NCBI RefSeq assembly: GCF_000189635.1
Contig: NW_002476368.1
Coordinates: 186,001-250,000, forward strand
Source: Tetrahymena thermophila SB210
Taxonomy: Eukaryota > Ciliophora > Oligohymenophorea > Hymenostomatida > Tetrahymenidae
Reading direction: 5' to 3'
DNA: 64,000 bases
Part shown: in pieces, positions 49,940 through 61,364 of the stretch
Position numbering within the stretch: the first letter of the stretch is position 1
Layout of the letters: every line of letters starts with the position of its first letter
Notes under the pieces: model-generated
Seen by the model: only the letters and a program-made list of their open reading frames with translations
The model's database searches: none
What the model was told of the DNA's origin: nothing
Program-made: the position numbers and the translations under genes

Positions 49940-50453
49940 AAATAAATAAATAAATAAATATCAATTTATAAATATATTACACTATTTATACTTACTATGC
50001 AACTTTATTTAGTTAAACCTACCTAATTTATAATCAACTTATATTTAATATAAATATTTAACATTTAATATCTAATGTAATAAATTAAAAATTAAAATTT
50101 TAACATTATACATCTAAATTAATAAAATATTTATTTATAACTAAAAATTTTCAAAAAATTGAAGTTAACATATAAGGAATATAAGAGAATCTACAGTATA
50201 TATTTATAAGAAGTAATTAAATTTAAAATATAAATCAAGTACATTGTTTTTTGATTGCATTGAGTTAATTTTTTATGATTTAACAATATCAAATTTATTT
50301 AACAAAAGAAGATTTCTAAAAGTTTATATACTTTAAAAACAATTCAAACTAACTTTTCTCTTTATTTTATAATAGGAGTTTGATAATTTCAATTTTGCAA
50401 ATTAATTAGTGAATGTAATATTTTATAAATTAAATTAATTTGTTTTTAATTAT
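49940..50453. other. Convergent intergenic
   Basis: About 500 bp of AT-rich DNA between two converging genes, with no gene visible. Confidence 0.5.
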
Positions 50454-51692
50454 TCATTTCAAATCTATGAATTTATAGCAACATTATTTATTTTTTTCAT
50501 CATTTTATTTTTGAATTTATTTGAGATTTAAAAGGTTTTTACCATAAAACTTTTCTATGAATTACTAAGACTCGACAGAATATTCAACATCTTCAAACAG
50601 ATAAGAATTCTCTCTTCTTATAAAATCTGTATCAATTTCAGAATTAGATTATTTTGATATTCTTGTGCGATATTATATTAGCTGCTATAAGGTATCAAGT
50701 TCTACATCTATATGCACAACTGTTAAATGAAACTTGCCGTGTACATTTTGATTATATGATTCCTAAAATAGTACATTACAAATTGATTATTTCTTTTGAA
50801 AGATTTTGATTGGATATCCATCAAATGTGATAATATTTGATTCAAACTATTCTTAATTACGTTGTTTAGTTTCTGTAGCTGTATCCACAAAATTAAAAAA
50901 TCCTTTCAAAGCCTACTTAGATATATCTTACAAATTCTAGAACAGATCTATTTTCTTATTTCTCAGATATATTTGTGATATAGCGTCTTTGTCTAATCCT
51001 AACAGATCTAAGTATTATTTTGAATAACCCATATGAATTATGTCTTACTCTTTTTATTCTAAATCAATATTTGAAATATAATAAAAAAAAAACTAGGACT
51101 CATTTTCCTATTTAATTTATAAAACCTTCTGAAAACAAAGTTCAATAAATTAATTTAGTTAGTTTCCTATTTCCATTTCAACCCTTTTAGAATTGTATGT
51201 TATATTTTCCATAAAATCATCTAATATAAAGAGGTATTTTTCAATAGCACCATATATTTCTTCATGGCAATAACCGTTAACGCCATTTATTTAATTGAAA
51301 AATTTTATAATTTAACTTTTTGATTTGTTAAATTGAAAGCTAGATTTCTAAAATGAAATATCAACAACAGCTAAATCGAGCTTTTCTTCTATTTTCAACA
51401 CTTTTTAATGCTAATAATTAAAGCTTAGCTAATTTATGCAAGGCAAAAATCTGAAAATCCCATCTGTAACTTATAAAGTACTATCGAGCAAGATTGTATT
51501 TGCTAAATATAAAAAATGGTTATCTATTGAGAGCACTGCAATCTTTTTCTTCTTCTAATATTTTCTTTTTTTGATAACAATTGAATTCTTTTATTAGTCT
51601 TTCTATATCTTTGAGGTTCTTTTCCTTTATTATTTTTTAATTACTTAAATGCTGTTGAAGCTAGATTAATCACTTTAACAACAATCTGCCAT
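50454..51692 (-). CDS. Basic-region protein, possibly bZIP/PAS-like regulator
   Basis: This single-exon minus-strand frame of 412 residues runs from ATG 51692 to TGA 50454. Residues ~18-55 are strongly basic (KKQQRKRTSKIQKDQQ, then VIKKRKYQKKKK), like a nuclear-localisation signal or DNA-binding basic region. A central segment reads HMGYSKQYLDLLGLDKDAI, similar in style to the start of PAS-type folds found in some bZIP regulators. No clear leucine heptad follows the basic region, so a bZIP assignment is weak. A second folded part contains ITFDGYPIKIFQKKQSICNV and GKFHLTVVHIDVEL. It ends with a polar tail. Likely nuclear; role unknown. Confidence 0.55.
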
Positions 51693-53901
51693 TGTTTATT
51701 TATTCTTCAAAATGAAAATGCTTCTACTTTTATTTTTTTTTGTTTTGTTAAATTTAATTAAATGAATGCTAAAAAATAGTTATTAATCTTATACTTAAGT
51801 TTCTTTAATTGATTTTTTTGGAATAAATTTATAAAAAAATGAAAAAATTTTTGCAATCATTATAAAATAAATAAATTTGTTTTACTTATTAAAAAAATTT
51901 CATTCGATTTTACCAGATATATTTTGTTATATATCCAAATTACAAACTAATATAAGTAAAAATAATTCTTAATAAGAATTCATTAGTTTATTTATCAATC
52001 AAAAATAACTAGCTTTTTTAAGAGAAAAATTTACTGTCCTTATTTCTTAGATGTTTACGATAGAGTATTGCCAAATCCTATAAGTTATTAAAATATATAA
52101 TTATTTTAATATATTTTAAACTTTCCTTCAAATTTGCTCAAAGAATATTTGGCTTTATTTTATTACTAATACAAGAAAAAATTTGGAATAAAGATAGCTT
52201 AAAATGCTATATTTTTTACTAAAAAAAGCAAAACATTCAAATAATATAATAAAAAAAACTATTTATAGAGTTGATGATCAAAGCATTAAATTTATTGATT
52301 CAGTTTTTGACAAAACTATCATATTAATTTTAACCCTTAAATAAGATAATAATTAAAATATTAAATTAAATCTAAAAGCATTTTAATTTTTTTGGAAAAA
52401 TTATTTATTATCCAATTTTAGTTTTAAAATTAAAAATTGTAGTAAAAATAAAAAAGAGAACTTTTTTTATCTTTAAAATAAATTGTAATAATAAAATATT
52501 AATATATTTATAATATCAATAATAATAATGGATTAGATAAATAAAATAAATATGCAGAAAAATGAAATAGTCATCTTAGTTTGTCTATCTTGAATTCAAA
52601 AAATATATTTTAATAATCAAGATAAGGGTTGAATTTAAATAAAATTAAAGATTAATTTCAAATATATGATATATTGTAACAATTTACTCTACTTTATTTA
52701 TAAGTGACAAATCTAATTTTTTTAAAAAGAGCAAAGTATATTTTTATAGAAATTTTTATAGTAAAACTATCAATTAAAAAAAATAACCATAAAGAATGTT
52801 TAATTTGATCATTTCGAATTTTTAATATTTTAATAAATTTTTTTAAATATAAAAACATTTATTTGAATATTTAAGATCCATTAAACATTTAAATTTTAAA
52901 AAATATTATTTTACCTTTTTAAAAAGATAAAAATTTTCAACTGCATTAAAATGAATAATTTATTCTAAAAATTAATGTAAAATATTAGGTACTTAAATAA
53001 ATAAATAAAATAAGTTAAATATTATGAAACAAATTTTTAATTATAAATAAATTAAAATAATTATTATAGCTTGCTTTATTTTTTCTAAAAAATATTTATA
53101 AACTTCGTCAAATTAAAAAAAATATATTATTATTATAAAATTAATTAATATGATATTTTTAAAAATGTTTAATTTTATTGAAAATAAGCTGTTATTTATT
53201 TATGCAAGCTTTTTATTATATTTTATGTATAAAAGAAGCAGTTAATATAAAATTATATTTATAAAGATACCTCTTAAATTTTAAGTGTGATTTGGATTAA
53301 ATTTTATGTTTAATTTTATATATTCAAGTAGAATTATAAATTATTTATAATTATTCCATTACTATTTATTAATCAAAAAATTTAAAGACCAAGAATTAAA
53401 TAAGCAAGTAAATTAATAGTGAAGATTAGTGAATAAAATATTAAATAGATAAATAAATGAGTTATTTTTAATCAAAATTTAAGTTATTTAAAGTAAATTC
53501 ATTGATTGATTATTAAAAATAAGATTTTTATTCTTCTGTCTAGAGAGTTATTTCTAACAAAAATCTTTAAATCTTTTAATTTGAGGAAATGCGTTAATAG
53601 AATGGAATAGATTATTAGGATTATTCATTCACCTTTTGTTTAAAAACTTAATGTCTGCTTCACTGGATGATATATTGATTTATTTATTTATTAAAACAAA
53701 AACAGAGATCTTCATAAATTCAGAAAAATAATTAAAAATTAGAGTTTTTTGATTAATAAATATTAGAAAACATAAAGGAAAAAAGTTCGTTTTTATAGAT
53801 AATAAAAGTAAAGGAGAAGTATATTATTAGTTCTGCAAAATAAAATATATAGTTCGTTCAATTTAGCATAGAAAATAATTTCAGCAAGGATAAATAAATC
53901 T
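51693..53901. other. AT-rich divergent intergenic
   Basis: This 2.2-kb stretch lies between divergent genes, so the promoters of both must lie here. I see no ORF or RNA gene. Confidence 0.5.
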
Positions 53902-56900
53902 ATGGGAGATACATACTATTCAACTTCCTCGTCTAAGCAGTTTTTAGGGCATTCCAACTATGATGAGATGGCTGATGGACGCCGCTCTCATTAAATATTT
54001 TCATTTAACCCAGCAATAGGTTAAAGTAATTAATAACAAAGAAATACAATTTAGGATAAAAGAGACATAGATAAAATTATGTAGAGATATTCAAACCCTT
54101 AGGGACAAGATAAAGCATTCTTTCAAAGCAATAGTTTTCAACCACTAAAGAGTGGTGTTTAGAGCAACTATGATTAGAATTAGACTCCAGATTATAATCA
54201 AAGTAATTAAGCTGAAGGACCAGTTAATTTTGTTAATAGTCAAAATTTTGATGACCAAGTACAAAGAAACTAAATTGGTTAAAAATTTTAAGTAAATTAC
54301 CCTAATCTGTTAGATGATGATACCTCTCTCATGACTAGTCTAAATCAATCTAGGAATCCAAACGATACTTAAGTTTACAGTGGAGTGGTCAATCCATTTA
54401 TGAAAAATTTCGATAATTCGATGAGGACAGATGCAGAAGATGCTGCTAACAGTCCAAGAAATAATTATGATAAATTTCATTAATTTGAAAAATTAGACCT
54501 AAATTAAATTGCTGCTTCGATGAAGTAAAGTAATAATGGTGAAAGAGTAACATTTGGGTTTAATAATAATCCAAATATTTTCGAATTACGTCAGAGTTAG
54601 ATGAATGCTTAAGCAAATTAATCACTAAATTAGCAAGCATAAATTAATTTCTCACTAGGTGGGTCAAATGCAATATTAGGTAGAGAATCTTAGCAATCAA
54701 TTCCTTCTTATTAGCAAGCACAATAGCCATAAACAAATATAGAAAATTATAAATTTCTTAGCTCACCTGTTGGAAACGTTTCAAATCAAAGCTCTAATTT
54801 TGCACAATCTGTCTCAGGTTAGTTTGGAAATAATTAGTAACCAGATTTGTATGGAGTGTAGTCAAAAAGTGAGCAAGCTAACTATGCCACTAACAATAAT
54901 AACGATGATAATATGATTTTGAAAGACTTAAATAACGATGACTGTGATAATAACATATTTGGAAGTGATGATGATTTAACCAAATAAGAAGAATAAGAGC
55001 AAAGAGTTAATTAAATGCACGCAGAAATAAGCGTTTTAAACGATCAAGTTCATAAAATGCTTAAGATGTATAAAAATTAACTTGACTAGTAAAAAGATAA
55101 AAAATAGGTTAAATAAAAAGTCAAATAAGATGCGTCTCTGTTATCAAAAAATTATAGAGAAATAATTAATAAATTTGATGATTTAAGCTGCAACGATGAT
55201 GTTTCATAGATTTCGATAAACTCAAAAAGTAACATGAGTAGTTTCGCTGGATATTCTTTGCTGAGAGGTAATACAAAAAAAGAAAAAGAAATAAATGTTA
55301 TGATGAATTTAGTTGAGTAATTTTTATGCAAATTTGATGACGATTTCTAAAATTAATCAATTATTAGATAAGCTCAAAATTAAAACTAACCTAGCTAAAA
55401 CTCTGTAAAAATATAATAACAACAATAAGATGAAAAGTATCAACAAATACTCAGGAACTAAAATCAATCAAACATTTATAGCGATATAGAAAAAATGTCT
55501 ATGAAATAATAGCAACAACAAAAGCAACCAATGCTCGCACAGCAATATTAACTGTAAAATTAATAAGCCGAAAAATAGCAACAACAACAACAACAACAAT
55601 AATAATAGTAGTAGTAGTAGTAGGTTTATCCATAATAACAACAATAGCAGACATACTAATAAAAATAATAAGATAATTAGAAATTGAAACAAGATTATTA
55701 ATTACCACAGTAAATCCAATATTAATAATAATAACAATCCCAACCAGCAATCAATCTTATAGTTACTCCACCTCCTAATAATCTAGGATTTGATAATAAA
55801 AATTTTCTAAGTTCACCATAAAATCATTTTGAATAAAGATTTACTGTAGACGGGAGAATGAATGTTTAGCCTTCTTCAACCCATAACTCGCCCTAAATTT
55901 CATAGATTGCTGAAAAGAGAAATACTTATGATGCCAAGATAACTGTCTAGTAAGGATAAACTCTTAATTCTCCAGCAAATTAAAATATCGGTAATCAAAT
56001 TTAGTAATAAGATTTGAATTGCATGTATTCTAAGTTACCTCCTGGAATTATGTCTAACTAATCTTCATCTCATAGCACAAGTAGTACTGTAACCTCAACT
56101 TAATAAGGTATTAATTTGGACCTGGACAAAATTCTATAAGTACATAAAAAGGATCATACAGACAATCCTTTCAATTCAACAATTTAATCTCCTAATTCAT
56201 CTATTTAATAAACAAATACTCCAACAAATGTCTATGATTAGCAATTCTTTACTTCAAATAATAACAAAAATTACTTGTTACCCAACATCTAAGTTTAATA
56301 GCAAACTGAAATTGAAGACAGTGTTAAAAGAGCTTAACTACCAGGTCTTAGGCAAGTTTCTAGTGCTTAGCCTTAATTAGGATAGATTAACTAATTAAAC
56401 ATTCAAAATTAAGCAAATGTTCTGAACCCAAATACTGCACATATATATTCTTAGTCAACTAGAACAAGTGGTATCAACTAATTCAATTTGAATACTATTT
56501 CTCCTTAAACCTTAACAAACTACAGTAATCCTTAAACTCCTTCTAACATAATAACTCCTTAAGCTCCAACAAATAATGCTTCAAGTGAAATATAATTTAC
56601 AAATTTCAATTTTAAAAATAACACTTTGTCTCCTCCATAACAAACATTCAATTTTAATCCTTAAGGAGGAAGTTATTCTAATCCTGCTAGTCTGACCCAT
56701 ATACCTGCTTTTTCAAAATCTCCTTCGTTAAATCCACCTGGATCTTCTGGATAAATTCCAGCAGAAACTCAAAAGACAACATCACAAACAAGTACTACTA
56801 CTACTAATACCTAAAATAACCCTAAAGAAAATAATATATTTGATATTCATGAATAGCTAGATTTATATTGTACTAATTGTGATTAGTATTTTAAAGTTGG

Positions 56901-57717
56901 TATTTACTTTGATCATGTAAAGATTTGTGACAAAGATCACAATCACAAAATGAACTAAGCACTTGATGATACATTTTACAGCTTAGAGCAATCGACTGCA
57001 ATAATGAATAAATTAGATAACAAAATTGATAAAATAAGCAGAAATATTTCGAATGCTTTGTAATTACAGAAATTACCTCAAACAAGAGATATCCTCTCTG
57101 AAACAATCAGAGATTTAGCAGAAACTCTTAAATCTGAGAATCCACAAACAGTAAAAAAGATTATAAAGAAAATAGAGTAAAATACAAGATCAATGGATGC
57201 ACAAAGTGGAAATTTACCCCAGTCATCTTCTTACAAACTTTATTTATATTTGAAAAGAGTCACAAATATTTTGAGAGAGAAAGAAACCGCCCTAGAATAA
57301 TCAGCAATGTTAAAAGAAATTTCTATGGTATATGCACCTAAGCAACCAGTTATCAATGATATCAAAACTAATAACAATAATAATAATAACAATTTAACAA
57401 CTAATATACATCCAACTACAGCTTAATTATAGTAGCAACAATAACAGAATTTCTATGCTCCTCGTTTCAGTTATCAGCCAAATTCCACTCAATAAATGAC
57501 TTTTAATACCAACTTTGCAAGAAATACTGTTTCTACAAACTCAGATCTTGAAAAGAAAAGTAAATTCTATGACTTGGCAGGAGAAATAAAAAATAAATTA
57601 CCTCCAAACCATTTTGGAACTTCTTTCCTTATTTCTGAGCTGTACGAAGAAGCAAAATAGATCCCAGATAATTAATGGTAACAATTCCTACTAAATAAAT
57701 TTAAAATGACTAGTTGA
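53902..57717 (+). CDS. Large Q/N-rich protein with C2HC zinc finger
   Basis: This single-exon frame of 1,271 residues starts MGDTYYSTSSSKQFLGH and ends in TGA at 57717. Most of it is low-complexity: Gln, Asn, Ser and Pro. A Q-tract near residues 530-580 is written with CAA, TAA and TAG, including six consecutive TAG. Around residues 355-405 there is a charged helical, probably coiled-coil segment. Near residue 988 the sequence CTNCDQYFKVGIYFDHVKIC fits C-x2-C-x11-H-x3-C, a C2HC zinc finger. A helical region follows (~1015-1150), then a conserved-looking C-terminus with SFLISELYEEAKQIP. The pattern suggests a scaffold or RNA/protein-binding regulator, possibly forming condensates; that is inference. 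No membrane segment or signal peptide is visible. Confidence 0.75.
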
Positions 57718-58548
57718 TCATTTTAAGGAATGTTGTGAGGTTATTAGTTAGTTAGTTAGTTAGTTGTTTAATCAAAATTAAATTAAAAAATTTTAATAGT
57801 TAAGTAAAAAAATTAATAATATGTTATTAAGTACAAAATATTAATTTGTAACTTCACAATTCCAAAATTTTGTTTTGTATAAAACTAAAACCAGCCAAAG
57901 AATTTATCTATATTTATTGATTGATTCTTATCTAAGTTATTTGATATTTATTTTACTTGATCAACTAATATTAATTAAAATAAAATTTTATTCAACAATA
58001 TTTTTAATTTAGACTCTTATCCTTTCACTATTTCATCACTAAAAAAATATATAAATTAATATTTTTTTTAATTTAAAGTGTAAAAAAATAATTATTTTTT
58101 TGATAATTTAAGATATTCATGTCTTTTAATTTTTACTTTATTAAACTCATTTTGGAGTCTTTCTTAGAATTTTAAAATTAAGATAATTTTTTATATGAAT
58201 ATTAACCTAATTTATTTAATATATTAAATTCTTAACTTAATGATATAAAATTAAATGTTTTTGTGCCATTTATTATTTATTTCATTAAATTTTAAATGTT
58301 ACTAATTTTACAAAAATAATTTTGATTTATTTGGTAAAATTTGTGTTTAAAATTATTAAATCTTTTATTAAATTTTTATTATTCGTTTCAAAAAATCTAA
58401 ATTTTTCAATCAATTATAAAATGAAATTTAAGTTTATTTAATAAAAATAATTGTTAAAATAATTATAAAGTCTTTTTATATTTGTGAAATAAAACCAATT
58501 TGTATGTTATTTTAAATAAATTTATTGCATAATTACTTTCTTAATAAA
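57718..58548. other. Convergent intergenic with GTTA tract
   Basis: No gene. A (TTAG)n tract lies at 57744-57765, just after the zinc-finger gene's stop. Confidence 0.55.
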
Positions 58549-60543
58549 TCATTAATTATATCCTATCAAAAATTAAGTCAAAAAAGGACAGCTTGAATCA
58601 TTTTAATATTAATTTACAGAGTATCCAAAAATAATTTATTGTTATTATTCTTTTTAAGTTTTTTTAAATTAATTTCCTAGTTAGACAGGATTAATTTATC
58701 CTGCACTTTAACTATTAGACTTGAAAATAATTTTATTTTGTGGAATTTTGCAATCTTAAATGATTTCTTTATAAATAGATAACTAATTAAGCTAACCACA
58801 TTAATGATCATTTAACATTTCTTAGATTTTAAATTAAATATCATAAAAATCAATTAAGTTCCCTATTTATGAGTTTATTAGCCAGTATCCTCCTTAAGGA
58901 TAACTTTACCTAGAAAAATAAGAGGCTTATGCTTCATAAATGATGATCAAGTTCCTATTAGTTAGATTTTATTTTAGAGTTTTTGTAAAATCAATAAGCC
59001 AAGTGGCTCCTTTTCCTGTTCCTATTCCATGCTCATCTTCATAGTCTATGCAAACCCCATCTATGAATGGTAAAAAATTTAAATACTACACTAAACTAAG
59101 AGCTACAGTTGAGGGGTTTTTACTTGTTGGAAATTCAGAACTACCAAATAATCTAATAAGAAGCTTTTTTGAATTTTTTGAGAAAATTTATTTTAAATAT
59201 TGTTGTACTTATTAATTATTTGAACCAAACTAATTGGTTCCTAAATAATTGTAAATATTCTAATAAGCATGTAGAACATCTAAACCCTATCCACTTGAAA
59301 CCCAAACATTCATGATTAATATATCATAAAGAGAATTCCCTCCGAAAGAGTCAATTACGGTTGGTCCCCACCATGATTTCATTTAAGATATATAAGCTAT
59401 CTTGGATAATATTTTATTTTAAGTGTGTAAATCACAAAAAACAGTTTAATTGTTTAGTTTACATAGGTTTGACTGATTATTAAACTAATTAGTTTAAAGA
59501 GCAATTATGTTTTTATTTGAATTAGGATTTGTTAAATTTTAATAGATTTGTTGTTAATAGCTTCTATCTTGATTATTAGTATTGTACTATTAAATACTAT
59601 TTTGACTATCGTTTTTTATGATATTGTTATATCCTTCAAAGAAAGAATTTATAAAAATGCCTTAGCTATCGCTTTTCAGTTGCCAAATAAAAAAAGCAGG
59701 GACTTAAAATTGTAGATTTATCTCAGCATATCTAATAATTTTCCCAAGATCATATGGATTTACATATCCAGTGTTATAAACATCTTATTTTGTAGCTGGC
59801 TTTCCTAAAACTAATTTCTCAATTGGAATTTAATTAATCTAAATGATTTCCCTGTAAGATGTTTCTAAAAAAGGCGGTCCACTGCAAACAAATAATTTTT
59901 CAAAAGAATCATAAGTATTTGAGTCACCTTAATTGTAGAACTAAATGTTATACCAATCTATTGAATTCCCTACTTATTTATGCAGATTATAATAACCTCC
60001 TCCTTAGTAGTACTATTTAGAAAAATATGGAGCTTATGGAGCATGAGTAATTATGTATTTGTTTCCTAATCTAAATCTTATCTATTATTAAAATGCAATC
60101 AACCATTAAACTCCTGTCCCATTTAAGATAGCTTCATTATCTTCATAATCAATATCAACTCCATCTATGTAAGGATTGCTTTTAATCCAATCAGATAGCT
60201 TATTAGCTACATCTAGAGGGTTTTATGAAGTAGGGAAATCAGTACCTCCAAATGCAGCAATAAATAACTTCTTCTGTTTCTAATGAAATAAATCTAAAAT
60301 GTTCTTTTAAACTTCAGAATTACTGCACCCAAATTACTCTGTGCCTAAATTCTAGTAAATAGTCTCATATAATTTTACAGCATCAAATGCCCCTTATTAA
60401 GATAACCAAAATGATAAAATAATTATATCATAATTAGAATTCAAACCAAAACTATCATATATAATATCTGCTCCCCACCACTTATTTACAGAGTTAATAT
60501 AAGCAATGCTTCTTTTATTTTTATGAATAGTCTACTAATCCAT
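58549..60543 (-). CDS. Two-domain GH18 chitinase-like protein
   Basis: The minus-strand frame of 664 residues (ATG 60543, TGA 58549) holds two homologous domains. Domain 1 (~residues 14-345) has SIAYINSVNKWWGAD, FGGTDFPTS and DGVDIDYE at residues 127-134. The last is the glycoside hydrolase 18 DxxDxDxE signature with the acid/base Glu, and it is complete. Domain 2 (~395-664) aligns throughout (KIAYISQMKSWWGP, FGSSEFPTS) but reads DGVCIDYE at 495-502: the middle Asp is Cys, and its C-terminal third is diverged. GH18 enzymes cleave beta-1,4-GlcNAc polymers such as chitin; some members only bind glycan. A Q/N-rich linker joins the domains. The ATG gives no signal peptide; a hydrophobic stretch upstream (60600-60730) hints at a missed 5' exon. 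Confidence 0.8.
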
Positions 60544-61364
60544 TTTAAAGAATTATCGTTTATAGTCTATCCTTATAAAAAGATTTTGTTCTGATAAATA
60601 GAAATTAGTAAAATAAATGAATTATCTTATATATTTTCTTTTAAAATATTAGAATATTCATCAGACTATTAAATTACATAAAACTGATCAGAAAGAAGTG
60701 TGATAAAAATAATTATTATTTTAAAGTAGAAATTGAAAATTTATTTTATTTGAAGTAACAATACAATAATCAAACAAACTTAGTTAAATTTCACTGATTA
60801 AATAAGTTTTTAAATTTCTTAGCCAGCCATAAAAATATGTTTAATTATTTTAAAAAGATGTAAATATATATTAATTTACTCAAAGTGATAGTTTTAGTGA
60901 GTAAACTTTCAAATATTTTATAAAAAAAAAAAATTAATTTATCATTTAAATATATCGAAAATGTTTTAAAAAAAATTTAAAACTTTCAAAATTTGAGAAA
61001 AGGTATTAAATATCATCAAACATATATTAAAATTTGATATAAACAATGAAAAATTAGAATGATTAAAATTAGCTTAAAATCATAAAAGTAAAATGAAGTA
61101 TTGCTGTAGACACCTACACAGTTGGTGATATTTTAATTTCACGATTAACTCTTTTACAATTTAAAAATAACCAATTTTGATAATGAATAGAAATAACTTT
61201 ATTATAAAAAAGATAAATGAAAATTAACATTAAATGATGTTGAATTAATTTGTAAAATGATAATAAAAAATAAAAAATTTTTATGTATGTATTAATATCT
61301 AAATAAAATTATTTAAAATAATTCATCTACAAGAATAAAATAAATCTACATTAATCATAAACTA
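60544..61364. other. AT-rich gap, possible missed 5' exon of the GH18 gene
   Basis: On the minus strand, about 60600-60730 can be read as a hydrophobic, signal-peptide-like peptide (KIIIIFITLLSDQ), but no ATG precedes it in frame. The rest holds nothing recognisable. Confidence 0.4.

Noticed and set aside
55468..55750. Leucine- or valine-rich minus-strand open frames
   Set aside because: They are antisense shadows of the polyglutamine tract of the 53902-57717 gene.
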